The notes under the pieces: generated by a model | What the model was told of the DNA's origin: nothing | The model's database searches: none | The model's input: only the letters and a program-made list of their open reading frames with translations | Part shown: piece after piece, positions 51,613 to 60,830 of the stretch | Layout of the letters: each line of letters opens with the position of its first letter | How positions within the stretch are numbered: position 1 is the stretch's first letter | Program-made: the position numbers and the translations under genes | Origin: Anodontia alba | Lineage: Eukaryota > Mollusca > Bivalvia > Lucinida > Lucinidae | Length of the DNA: 64,000 nt | Assembly: GCA_964016985.1 (NCBI GenBank) | Contig: OZ024828.1 | Location: 85,576,308 to 85,640,307 of the forward strand | Direction of reading: 5' to 3'

Positions 51613-51830
51613 CATTAACGCTTAGCACTCTGGGTAAAATTTTCAGCAGACAATATTTTGAAATATTTTTCTTATTTTTCCCAGAAAACAGGATATGACA
51701 TTTCATGCAAATTGTCTCCTAAGGAGACAATTTGCATGAAATCCTGTTTTCTGGGAAAAATAAGAAAAATATAATCAATTTGTCGTCTGCTGAAAATGCC
51801 TAAAGAGTGGTAAGGGTTAAGATAAAAGGG
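51613..51830. repeat. Foldback repeat FB-A, well preserved
   Basis: CGCTTAGCACTCTGGGTAAAATTTTC...perfect CATGCAAATTGTCTCC / GGAGACAATTTGCATG stem...GTCGTCTGCTGAAAATGCC. Abuts the previous copy in the opposite orientation, making a head-to-head pair sharing TTAACGCTTAGC. Confidence 0.9.
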
Positions 51831-51849
51831 CTATTCAGAAAGTTAGTTT

Positions 51850-51915
51850 TCTTATTTCTCTGTGAAAATGTATGTTGGGGATAATCATTTGAATTGCCTC
51901 AGTTGGTAACCAGTG
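51850..51915. repeat. FB-E left arm fragment
   Basis: TTTTCTTATTTCTCTGTGAAAATGTATGTTGGGGATAATCATTTGAATTGCCTCAG. Confidence 0.6.
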
Positions 51916-51953
51916 CTGTCAGTGCTTTGATTTCTCATTTTTGCCAGGCTATT

Positions 51954-52178
51954 TAACCCATTATAGTCTGAATGAACTGCATCGCTCTATATATTGGAAA
52001 ATTCTAATTTCAATTTTAGGTATGTCAGGCTATATGATTTGGATATTCCTAGAGAAAAATGGTTGAACTATTTGCAAACAGTGGAGACCCTGATCAGACG
52101 CTGCGTTCTGTCGCATCTGATCTGGGTCTGCAGTTTGCCAATTTCCCTTTTAGGGGTCTCCAGACTACAATGGGTTAA
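51954..52178. repeat. FB-D4 repeat with inverted ends
   Basis: TTAACCCATTATAGTCTG and CAGACTACAATGGGTTAA are inverted ends. The core is AAACAGTGGAGACCCTGATCAGACGC / CGCATCTGATCTGGGTCTGCAGTTTGCC. Same structure at 54094-54310. Confidence 0.9.
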
Positions 52179-52390
52179 CACTTACCATGCTATGGGCAAA
52201 TTTAGCAGATGACAAACTGGTGATATATTATTATTTTTCCTAGAAAATAGGATCTGACACATCATGCAAACTGTCTCCTATGGAGACAATTTGCATGGAG
52301 TGTCAGATCTTATTTTTCTGGAAAAATAAGAAAATTATTTCAAAATGTCGTCTGCTGAAATTTTTACCCAGCATGCAAAGTGTTAAAGCC
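52175..52390. repeat. Foldback repeat FB-A, reversed
   Basis: TTAACACTTACCATGCTATGGGC start; CATCATGCAAACTGTCTCC / GGAGACAATTTGCATGGAGTG stem; CAGCATGCAAAGTGTTAA end. Confidence 0.85.
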
Positions 52391-52449
52391 TGGATAAAGT
52401 AAACAACAGAGAATTTTGACAGGTACAATATTTACACTAAGTCTTAGGA

Positions 52450-52650
52450 CACCTTTACTCCTTACCATACCTGTCCTAAAATTTGAACAAGTCCATATTG
52501 TGACCTGTTAATGTGTCTAAAATTTGTTGGTTGGTTTGCAAACAGTGTGGATCCAGATTAGATGCTGCAGAATGCAGCATGTGATCTGGGTCTACACTGT
52601 TTGCTCAGGCATGTCTGTCACAAAACTTTGGTTTATTATGGTAATAATTT
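52450..52650. repeat. FB-D5 repeat with hairpin
   Basis: CTCCTTACCATACCTGTCCTAAAATTTGAACAAGTCC flank, then CAAACAGTGTGGATCCAGATTAGATGCTGCAG / TGCAGCATGTGATCTGGGTCTACACTGTTTGC. Confidence 0.85.
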
Positions 52651-52739
52651 TCCCCTCAGGTAACTAAATTACACAGAGAAGTTGTCTAACTACTGTACAT
52701 CAGTCTTGACATGGGGAGTGTTCAGAATATAACTTGTCA

Positions 52740-52850
52740 TTATTTCACCTCAAAACATTTCATATGGATATTCAATGGCATTGCCTCAGTGAGGCCATTC
52801 TAATGAGTTCCCACAAGATATATTTTGGTTCAAAAATAACAAAAATTATC
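52740..52850. repeat. FB-E copy, degraded
   Basis: TTTCACCTCAAAACATTTCATATGGATATTCAATGGCATTGCCTCAG / TGAGGCCATTCTAATGAGTTCCCACAAGATATATTTTGG. Confidence 0.6.
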
Positions 52851-52937
52851 CTGACTTAACTCTACAATTTATTGAACTTATCTGAACCCATTCATTATAA
52901 TCAGAGCCGTTTCATATTAAACCACTATTATTATATC

Positions 52938-52973
52938 ACACACACACGCACACACACACATGCACACCATACA

Positions 52974-53012
<39 letters not shown>

Positions 53013-53023
53013 CACACCATACA

Positions 53024-53057
<34 letters not shown>
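52938..53057 (+). repeat. (CA)n microsatellite with duplicated interruption
   Basis: CA repeats broken twice by the same ATGCACACCATACACCACAC word (52959 and 53009), so a ~50-base block was duplicated. Confidence 0.95.
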
Positions 53058-53058
<1 letters not shown>

Positions 53059-53107
53059 TAACAACAAAACATTATGGTATGTTATGAATTTCAGCACAAA
53101 AGATTGA

Positions 53108-53320
53108 TTTAACGCTTAGCATGCTGGGTAAAAATTTCAGCAGACGACATTTTGAAATACTTTTCTTATTTTCTTTAAAGAATTGGCTTTGACATTTCAT
53201 ACTAATTGTCTCCTTGGGAGACAATTTGCATAAAATGTTAAAGCCTATTTTCTGGCAGAAAAAAAAAAATATATATCGTCAGTTTGTCATCTGCTGAATT
53301 AGCACAGAGAGTGTTAGAAC
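53108..53320. repeat. Foldback repeat FB-A
   Basis: TTAACGCTTAGCATGCTGGGTAAAAATTTC start; TTTGACATTTCATACTAATTGTCTCC / GGAGACAATTTGCATAAAATGTTAAAG stem; GTCATCTGCTGAATTAGC end. Confidence 0.85.
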
Positions 53321-53547
53321 ATATAGGAAAATTATCAGTATTTTTGTGTTGAAAAAAAAATAAGTCTCGTCTGATGTTTGTTAAAAGCTATTATTATCAT
53401 GCATTGATGAACACAACACTCTTTGATATATACACGTATTATATCATTATTAAAGTTATTAGTTTTGAATGGCAGGTATATTTATTAAAGGTAGCAAACA
53501 GGTAGTAACAAGTTAAAAGAAGACAAACTGGTAATGGTGTTTTCAGA

Positions 53548-53805
53548 GAAAACAGATGTCCCCCAATTATGAATTTTCAGGGAGTTTTTTTACTGCTGTG
53601 ACCTTGAAAATAAGGTCAAGGTCACAAATATCTGACCAGTTCTTTGTTATGTCCCAATTATACATGCATGAAAATTTGTTAAGAATCCAACCACTGGTTC
53701 ACAAAATATTATGCAGACAAGAAAGTCGAAAGACGCCGATGCCAATGGGATCTGCACCTTAATCAATATGTCCCCCTCCCTGTAGGTTGGGGGACATAAT
53801 TAGAT
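53548..53805. repeat. Element with ATGTCCCCCA inverted ends
   Basis: GATGTCCCCCAATTATGAAT (53549) and TTGGGGGACATAATTAGATC (53788) are inverted. The interior GACCTTGAAAATAAGGTCAAGGTCAC...GGTTCACAAAATATTATGCAGACAAGAAAG is a common-looking interspersed repeat. Non-coding. Confidence 0.6.
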
Positions 53806-53944
53806 CAGGCTTATGTTACTGATCTTAGTTTTTGCCTTTTTTGTTTTGCATGGAGGTCATCACTATGTCAGTGACTGTTTTATTATAGTATAATATATAT
53901 ACCCACATACATTTGTAAGGTGTTTTTTTTTTTTTTTTTTTCAA

Positions 53945-54065
53945 CCAAAAAATATTGATACTTTTCTTATTTCTCCCCAAAAATACATATTGTGGGTAAC
54001 CATTAGAACATCTTAATGAGTACCACAATGTATGTTTTTGGGGAGAAATAAGACAAAAAATTATT
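53945..54065. repeat. Foldback repeat FB-E
   Basis: TTTTCTTATTTCTCCCCAAAAATACATATTGTGGGTAACCATTAGAAC / GAGTACCACAATGTATGTTTTTGGGGAGAAATAAGA. Confidence 0.85.
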
Positions 54066-54093
54066 TGGATACCCAGTTTATCTAGAGCTATGA

Positions 54094-54312
54094 TTAACCC
54101 ATTGTAGACTGAATAGACTCTCCCACTTATTGGAAGAGCCCCGATTTCAACTTTAGGTACATTCGATTATGAGATTTAGATATTCCTAGAGATAAATGGC
54201 TAAACTATTTGCAAACAGTGGAGATCCTGATCACATTCTGCAGCATCTGAACTGGGTCTGCACTGTTTGCCAATTATCCTTTTAGGGGTCTCCAGACTAC
54301 TATAGGTTAACA
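54094..54312. repeat. FB-D4 repeat
   Basis: TTAACCCATTGTAGACTGAATAG...AAACAGTGGAGATCCTGATCACATTC / GCATCTGAACTGGGTCTGCACTGTTTGCC...CTCCAGACTACTATAGGTTAA. Confidence 0.85.
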
Positions 54313-54599
54313 GCTCTTAAATTTCAGTAACTGAATAGTGCAGACCGTATTCAGACCAACTGAAAGAACAAGCCGATCCATAAATAGTTCCAACATGAGC
54401 CTGAGTTGTTTCCCTTGCCAATTAGTGTCAGCCTTCTTGTGAGGAATACATGTAAATTGTATAAAGAAATTTATACTTAAATTCCAAAAATCTGGAACAA
54501 TGTAAGTAGACATGCCCACAGACTGATTACACATATATGATCAAAGAGCTTAAGTTATATAACAGGCTTCAGTTATTGAAAAAAAAAAAAATCACTTCA

Positions 54600-54836
54600 C
54601 TATGTAGTCAACACTATCATTGTTTAGTCCTTTAAGTGGTAAACAAGTACTTTGTGTACATACTTTGGCCAGTAATTGACAATTGCCCTTCTTGAATCAA
54701 GGGAAGGGGAAAATGACCACAGAAATTACTTCAAAATAAATCTCCACGAAAGTTAAATGGCCTAACTGGGGTTTGAATTTGAAACCCCTGGATCTGCAGT
54801 TAGGTGTGCTACCAACGATGCTATGGAGCCTGGCCG
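54600..54836 (-). mobile_element. SINE-1, diverged and 3' truncated
   Basis: TAGTCCTTTAAGTGGTAAACAAGTAC, TTGACAATTGCCCTTCTTGAATC, CTCCACGAAAGTTAAATGGCC and tRNA-like TTTGAATTTGAAACCCCTGGATC...GGAGCCTGGCC. Confidence 0.75.
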
Positions 54837-55534
54837 AGAAAGGAAGCAACTAAGGCCTAGGCAAGAACTACCAACATGAGCTGTAATGACAGAAAATGCA
54901 CCTTATAACATGTGCGCTAGCAAAGACTCAGATCTGATATAGCTCCAGATAAGACACTTTTTCAACCAAAAATATATTTATTTCTTATTTCTCTATTTCA
55001 AAATTCCCTGATTTTTCCATGACTTTTCCCTGACTTTTCACCCTTTTCCAGACTTTTTCGGCAGCCGTTCTCAGCCACCAAATCTTACAAGATAGCATTT
55101 TTATTTCATTAATTACTGAAAAACTTATAGCATTCTTGTCAAACAATCTGGGATGCAAAGAAATTCCAAGAATTCAAATATTATTTAACAAAACAATAAA
55201 AACGATTCTGAAAATTTCTGAAAATTAATAAAACTGCCATAGACATCTCAGATTTGATAAAATTTTGAAATTCCCTGACTTTTCCCTGACTTTTTCCAAT
55301 TTTTGCCAATTTCCCTGACTCAAACCAAACTTTCCTGACTTTTCCCTGACCTGGAAAAAATTTCATTTTCCAGACTTTTTTCCCTGACTGTGGCAACGCT
55401 GGCTTAATTCGACCTCTAGTGGGATTCGAACCTGGGACCTCATGATCCAAAGACAGGAGCACTAACATAGCTCCAGATAAGGCACTTTTTGTTTTTGTGT
55501 TTTTTTTTCAATGGAAAATTGTTTCAATGGAAAA

Positions 55535-55790
55535 GTACCAATATTTTTCTTATTTCTCCATGAAAACATACATTGTGGGTACTCATTAGAACTGCCTCAG
55601 GATTTGTCTTATATCTCTATGGAAACATATTTTGTGGGTACTCATTAGAACTGCCTCAGCATTTTTCTTATATCTCCATTGAAGCATATGTTGTGGGTAC
55701 TCATTAGCAGCACCTCAGTGAGATGCTACTAATGAGTACACACAACATATGTTTTCGTGGAGAAATAAGAAAAAAATTGTTTTGATATCC
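55535..55790. repeat. FB-E with three left arms (copy 1)
   Basis: GTGGGTACTCATTAGAACTGCCTCAG occurs twice and GTGGGTACTCATTAGCAGCACCTCAG once, before a single right arm TGAGATGCTACTAATGAGTAC...GTGGAGAAATAAG. The arm was amplified before the segmental duplication, since 57098-57345 has the same structure. Confidence 0.85.
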
Positions 55791-55794
55791 TTTC

Positions 55795-56008
55795 ATTAAC
55801 CCTTGCCATGCTGAATAAATTAAGATGCCATGCCCACTTCTTATTTTCAGCCAATCAGATTACTTGATCCAGATTGTTGATATAAATTCACATACTGATT
55901 GGTAAACAGTGCAGATCCAAATCTGTTGGCTTCTTCAGAAGCCAACTGATCTGGATCTACACTCTTGCAAAGGCAGGGTATATCCAGGTTCAGCAGGACT
56001 AACGTTAA
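55795..56008. repeat. FB-C (copy 1)
   Basis: TTAACCCTTGCCATGCTGAATAAATTAAG...GATCCAAATCTGTTGGCTTC / GAAGCCAACTGATCTGGATC...CAGCAGGACTAACGTTAA. Confidence 0.85.
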
Positions 56009-56504
56009 TGGTGCTATGAGTGAGCTAAAAAGCATGTGGTAAATATAGTAATAAATATTTTGAAATGGACCCTGTTCTTAAATATAAGTCAGCAAACTTG
56101 TTAAGAAGGAGCATAACTTGATGATGATGCTAAGAGAAAATCTACAAGGTGAAAAGTGCAAAGTAGTCGCCCTGTCGGGCATGACACAGTCACAAACCAT
56201 AGCCAACCCATGACATCAAGAGGAAGTGAATAATATTATGAACGGGAAATAACACATGCAAAATAAGCAAATACATGTGAAGCTCAGAGAACAGTCCTCT
56301 CTTCCTACAGCATACAAAAAATAAAAAGTCAAGGAAGTGCCAGAAGCAACTAAGGCCCAGGCAAGAACAACCAACATGAGCTGTAATGACAGAAAATGCA
56401 CCTTATAACATGTGTGGCTAGCAAAGACTCAGATCTGACATAGCTCCAGATAAGACATTTTTTCAACCAAAAATATATTTATTTCTTATTTCTCAACCAA
56501 AAAC

Positions 56505-57030
56505 ATATGTGAAAGGCTCTGTGCAATGCAGCGTCACACAGTCACGAGCTTAATCAGGGTTGCCACTCATTTTCTATTTCAAAATTCCCTGACTTTTCAC
56601 CCTTTTCCAGACTTTTTCGGCGGCCGTTCTCAGCCACCAAATCTTACAAGATAGCATTTTTATTTCATTAATTACTGAAAAACTTATAGCATTCTTGTCA
56701 AACAATCTGGGATGCAAAGAAATTCCAAGAATTCAAATATTATTTAACAAAACAATGAAAACGATTCTGAAAATTTCTAAAAATTAAAAAGACTGCCATA
56801 GACATCTCAGATCTGATAAAATTTTGAAATTCCCGGACTTTTCCCTGACTTTTTCCAATTTTTGCCAATTTCCCTGACTCAAACTAAACTTCCCTGACTT
56901 TTCCCTGACCTGGAAAAAATTTCATTTTCCAGACTTCTTTCCCTGACTGTGGCAATGCTGGCTTAATTCGACCTCTAGTGGGATTCGAAACTGGGACCTC
57001 GTGATCCAAAGACAGGAGCACTAACATAGC
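56505..57030 (-). mobile_element. SINE-2 split by a CAGGGTTGCCAC element
   Basis: GTGAAAGGCTCTGTGCAATGCAG...CAGTCACGAGCTTAAT on the left. TTCGACCTCTAGTGGGATTCGAAACTGGGACC on the right rejoins it; the intact order is seen at 26525-26727 and 17447-17637. Confidence 0.8.
56555..56960. mobile_element. 406-bp TIR element, hAT-like
   Basis: Ends CAGGGTTGCCAC and GTGGCAATGCTG are inverted (10 of 12). It is flanked by GCTTAAT at 56548-56554 and 56961-56967 (7, possibly 8 with one mismatch). The body is full of TTCCCTGACTTTTCCCTGA words. Duplication length and CAGGG ends fit hAT-like elements. Copy 1 of the duplication has lost the left end. Confidence 0.8.
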
Positions 57031-57097
57031 TCCAGATAAGGCACTTTTTGTTTTTGTTTTTTTTTCAATGGAAAATTGTTTCACTGGAAAAGTACCA

Positions 57098-57345
57098 ATA
57101 TTTTTCTTATTTCTCCATGAAAACATACATTGTGGGTACTCATTAGAACTGCCTCAGGATTTGTCTTATATCTCTATGGAAACATATTTTGTGGGTACTC
57201 ATTAGAACTGCCTCAGCATTTTTCTTATATCTCCATGGAAGCATATGTTGTGGGTACTCATTAGCAGCACCTCAGTGAGATGCTACTAATGAGTACACCC
57301 AACATATGTTTTCGTGGAGAAATAAGAAAAAAATTGTTTCGATAT
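57098..57345. repeat. FB-E with three left arms (copy 2)
   Basis: Same structure as 55535-55790, with only a few substitutions. Confidence 0.85.
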
Positions 57346-57351
57346 CCTTTT

Positions 57352-57568
57352 ATTAACCCTTGCCATGCTGAATAAATTAAGATGCCATGCCCACTTCTAA
57401 TTTTCAGCCAATCAGATTACTTGATCCAGATTGTTGATATAAATTCACATATTGATTGGCAAACAGTGCAGATCCAGATCTGTTAGCTTCTTCAGAAGCC
57501 AACTGATCTGGATCTACACTGCTTGCAAAGGCAGGGTATATCCGGGTTCAGCAGGACTAAGGTTAATA
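57352..57568. repeat. FB-C (copy 2)
   Basis: TTAACCCTTGCCATGCTGAATAAATTAAG to CAGCAGGACTAAGGTTAA, stem GATCCAGATCTGTTAGCTTC / GAAGCCAACTGATCTGGATC. Confidence 0.85.
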
Positions 57569-58020
57569 GTGCTATGAGTGAGCTAAAAAGCATGTGGTAA
57601 ATATAGTAACAAATATTTTGAAATGGACCCTGTTCTTAAATATAAGTCAGCAAACTTGTTAAGAAGGAGTATAATTTGATGATGATACTAAGGGAAAATC
57701 TACAAGATGAAAAGTGCAAAGTAGTCGCCCTGTCGGGCATGATACAGTCACAAACCATAGCCAACCCATTACATCAAGAGGAAGTGAATAATATTATGAA
57801 CGGGAAATAACACATGCAAAATAAGCAAATATATGTGAAGCTCAGAGAACAGTCCTCTCTTCCTACAGCATACAAAAAATAAAAAGTCAAGGAAGTGCCA
57901 CAATCATAAGCCACAGCCAGTCCATAGGAACATGACAAAGAGAAGACATCTTTTTTTTGTTTTATTATTTAATTAAATACATCACAACAAACACTTAATG
58001 ATACAACAGTCTTCAATATT

Positions 58021-58205
58021 AGCTCACCTGAACCAAAGGCTTATAAAATAGCCAGGCCTCTGTCGTTTGTTTGTCTATCCATCCATCCATCCATCCATCC
58101 ATCCATTCACCCTCACTTCTCCCTAGACTCAGAAAACTTCTCACTAAATTTCCTGGAGGGAGAAGTCACTTCTGCCTAAATTTTTGGGCTAGCTTGGACC
58201 CTGAT
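58021..58205 (-). repeat. HEL-type right end, reversed, with (CATC)n
   Basis: AGCTCACCTGAACC is the reverse of the GGTTCAGGTGAGCT end. The next TTTGTTTGTCTATCCATCCATCC is the reverse of GGATGGATGGACAGACA. The GGGAGAAGTCACTTCT block matches 37200-37305. Confidence 0.65.
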
Positions 58206-58210
58206 TCTGG

Positions 58211-58300
58211 GATAATTTTCTCTAGTTCTCCATTAAATACATTGTGAGTTACTCATTAGACTCACCCCCTGAGGCAATTCTAATGATTACCCACAATGTA
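58211..58300. repeat. FB-E, left part, split by Tigger
   Basis: TCTAGTTCTCCATTAAATACATTGTGAGTTACTCATTAGAC / CAATTCTAATGATTACCCACAATGTA. The palindrome lacks its last arm, which is found after the Tigger element at 63734. Confidence 0.85.
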
Positions 58301-58716
58301 CAGTCGAACCTGTGCTTATGATCACTCCAAAAAACGATCCCCTTATTACAACAGTCAGTTTCAGCCCCTCCCATCGAAATTCCATAATAAATTACCTGGG
58401 AATAGCGATCCACTGCGCACTACGGTCAACGGTCACGTTAATCAGTCCCAAATTGGGCTGCTGTTCTTGAATAGCGGTCTACAATTGAATCTGTCACGCT
58501 CATGATTTTGGCTTTGAGGCAAGTTTCACCACTGACTGGCAAATAATTGGCCTGCTTGACTGGTATTGTTGTCCTTACTACAAGCGATCTGGTTAAACAT
58601 GTTACGGTTTGTGAGTTAGTGAGTGAGCTGAATTGAATAAATTCATTGCATTATATCTTGCATTATATGTTTTACATGAAAATTGTAGATAGTTTGTTTG
58701 AAAAGTGAAGAAAAAA

Positions 58717-60564
58717 ATGTCTAAACGTAAATTTTTAAATTTGGAGAACCGTATTTAAGTTATTCAGCTGTCAGAGTCTGGACAAGCTAGCAGATTAATA
58801 GCTGAAGAAATGGATGTTGGCAGAACACAAATTCAGACAATTATGAAACAAAAACGGGAAATCATGGATGAATAAGAAGGGAATGCTAATGCTGAATCTA
58901 AAAGACGTTGACGATCAACTGCAAGAAATTAATGAACTCTGTTTGGACTGGTTTAATGAGGCCACTGGTCAACGTGTTAACATGTCGGGCCATTACTCAA
59001 GGAGAAGGCAAGTGATCTTGCAAGTGATCTAGGTATTTAAGGCCTCAAACGAGTGGCTAGAAAGTTTTCTCAAATGAAATAACATTGGGTTTAAAACGAT
59101 ATCGGGGGAGTGCGGTGCTGTTGATACAAACGTTGTTCAAAACTGGAAGCCAAGACTTCCCGCATTGTGTGAGGGCTATGAAACTCGAAATAGTTTCAAT
59201 ATGGATGAAACCGAGTTATTCTTTCAGGACTGTACTTGGTCTACCTACTTCAAAAAAAGGAGAGGATTGTAATGGCGGTAAAAGATCAAAAGACCGTCTG
59301 ACAGTTGCACTTTGTGCGAGTTTCACCATTAAGTTATTTGACCTTACTGTTTGTAATACTAAACGAACACCGCATCATGTGATGATCATGTGATTTTGTT
59401 TTTTTCCGGTGTTTTCCATTCGTTTGCAGGTGAGAAGATACGGCCCTTAGTAATCGAAAAATCTAAAAAGCCCAGATGTTTCAACAACGTGGCGATAAAC
59501 AGTTTGCCTGTCTTGTACAAAGCGAATAAAAAGGCGTGGATGATAAGTGCTCTGTATGAAAAATGGTTAAAATGATTTGACTGACAGATGCGCGGTCGTA
59601 AAGTCCTCTTATTTGTTGATAATGCCCCATCACACTTATCAGTTACTCGCAGAAATGTCAACACTACATCATTAAGCCAGCCCATGGATCAAGGTGTCAT
59701 CAGTGATTTTTTTACCTGCGCATCCCGAGTCCTGTACTCACATTTTTGCTTTGGGACTCACATTTTAAATCTCAGCGAGTCCCAGGACTCACAAAGTTAT
59801 AGTGGAAAATTCTGTAATGGACGCAATGATTTTCTAGTGGGACTCACTTTATATAGCCCAAGCGAGTCCTGGGACACAAATGTATAAAATTGTAAATAAA
59901 TCACTGTGTCATACAGGTATTTAAACTGAAGTACCACAAAAGAACAGTTGCAGCATGTTATTAAGAAAATAGATCTTTGCCAGGGTAAAACTGGAACTGA
60001 TCTTCTAAAAGAAATCAGCATTCTTGATGCTGTGTACTGGACATCTGGGTCATGGAATGAGGTAGATTGTAGCACTATCACTAAATGTTTTTCTAACTGT
60101 GGGTTTAAATCTGTGTCTACAGATAGTGGTGATAATGATGCTGATATTATCCTCTTGCACTACAATCCCTAGCAAGGCAGCTCTTTGACTGTGACTTTCA
60201 GGAGCTCATTAATATTGATAAGGAAATGGTAATATGTTCTGATGAAACCCAAGACTGGGAAAGGCCAGCAGCTGAGTTGCTAAGGGAAATCCGGCTTGAG
60301 GTTGATTCAGAGGATGATGATGAGGAGGCAAGTCACCCTGTTACAGTACCAGCTGTCTGTTCAGTTAATGATTGTCTTCAGTATGTTCCAAAAAATAGCC
60401 ATCAGAGGAGATGGCAAAATTCCTCAACCAAACCACCATTTCTAAATTTAGTGTATTTCGATCGATACCATGGATACATTGAACAAGAGCAAAGTAAAGA
60501 AAGATGCAAAGATAGTATGAAATGTGACCAAAATAATGTGAAAACAAAAATAGGTGTACTGTGA
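58717..60564 (+). pseudogene. Tigger/pogo-family transposase pseudogene
   Basis: ATG at 58717 opens MSKRKFLNLENRI, a stop, then VIQLSESGQASRLIAEEMDV and GRTQIQTIMKQKREIMDE, a CENP-B/Psq-type helix-turn-helix. After gaps come NMDET (about 59193, first catalytic Asp) and GGKRSKDRLTVALCASF (59275). RPLVIEKSKKPRCFNN (59440) and KVLLFVDNAPSH (59600, second Asp) follow, then QPMDQGVI (59680). Next are KLKYHKRTV after an insertion, LDAVYWTSGSWNEV and an acidic tail ending KIGVL with TGA at 60562. Several stops and frameshifts and a deletion between APSH and QPMDQ leave it non-functional. Intact proteins of this family cut and rejoin DNA at TA. Confidence 0.9.
59704..59918. mobile_element. ~215-bp insertion inside the transposase pseudogene
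   Basis: It interrupts the expected GVISDFKLKYHKR: sequence leaves at AGTGATTT and resumes at TTTAAACTGAAG. It contains three GAGTCC(C/T)-type words (CGAGTCCTG, CGAGTCCCAGGACTC, CGAGTCCTGGGAC). It has ACCTG / CAGGT near its ends. Unclassified; possibly a small MITE. Confidence 0.65.
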
Positions 60565-60830
60565 ATGATTTTATTTTTGCTTGTTCTTTTATTTATTTTT
60601 TTTATTTTTGTCAAAATCATCTAATAATTTATTCTGATGTGATAATTTGTACAGGATACACAATATTTGCAAATACTTTGAATTTGTGAGTGTACATATT
60701 CAGAAATAATAGCAAAAATAAATGCCTTGTAAAGGTAAAGGAACTTGCTGTATGTTTATTGGGGAAAAAAATCAACAGAGTAAAAGTTGTCCTTCTTGCA
60801 TGCTACACACCTTCTTGACCTGATATATGT
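60565..60830. other. 3' non-coding part of the Tigger element
   Basis: AT-rich, with AATAAATGCC at 60718 that may have been a polyadenylation signal. No coding. Confidence 0.5.

Larger units (their letters stand above)
54843..56342 (+). repeat. Tandem segmental duplication, copy 1
   Basis: GAAGCAACTAAGGCCTAGGCAAGAAC at 54843 recurs at 56343 (shift 1500), and the text stays nearly identical for the whole length. Inside are a truncated TTCCCTGACTTTT element, the end of a SINE-2 (GGGATTCGAACCTGGGACC), an FB-E copy (55535-55790) and an FB-C copy (55795-56005). Confidence 0.92.
56343..57900 (+). repeat. Tandem segmental duplication, copy 2
   Basis: About 1558 bp. It is longer than copy 1 because it retains about 58 more bases around 56500-56580 (SINE-2 part and the left end of the CAGGGTTGCCAC element). 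FB-E lies at 57098-57345 and FB-C at 57355-57565. Both copies end with AAAAAGTCAAGGAAGTGCC. Confidence 0.92.

Noticed and set aside
52872..53087. His/Thr-repeat protein
   Set aside because: Translation of a CA microsatellite.
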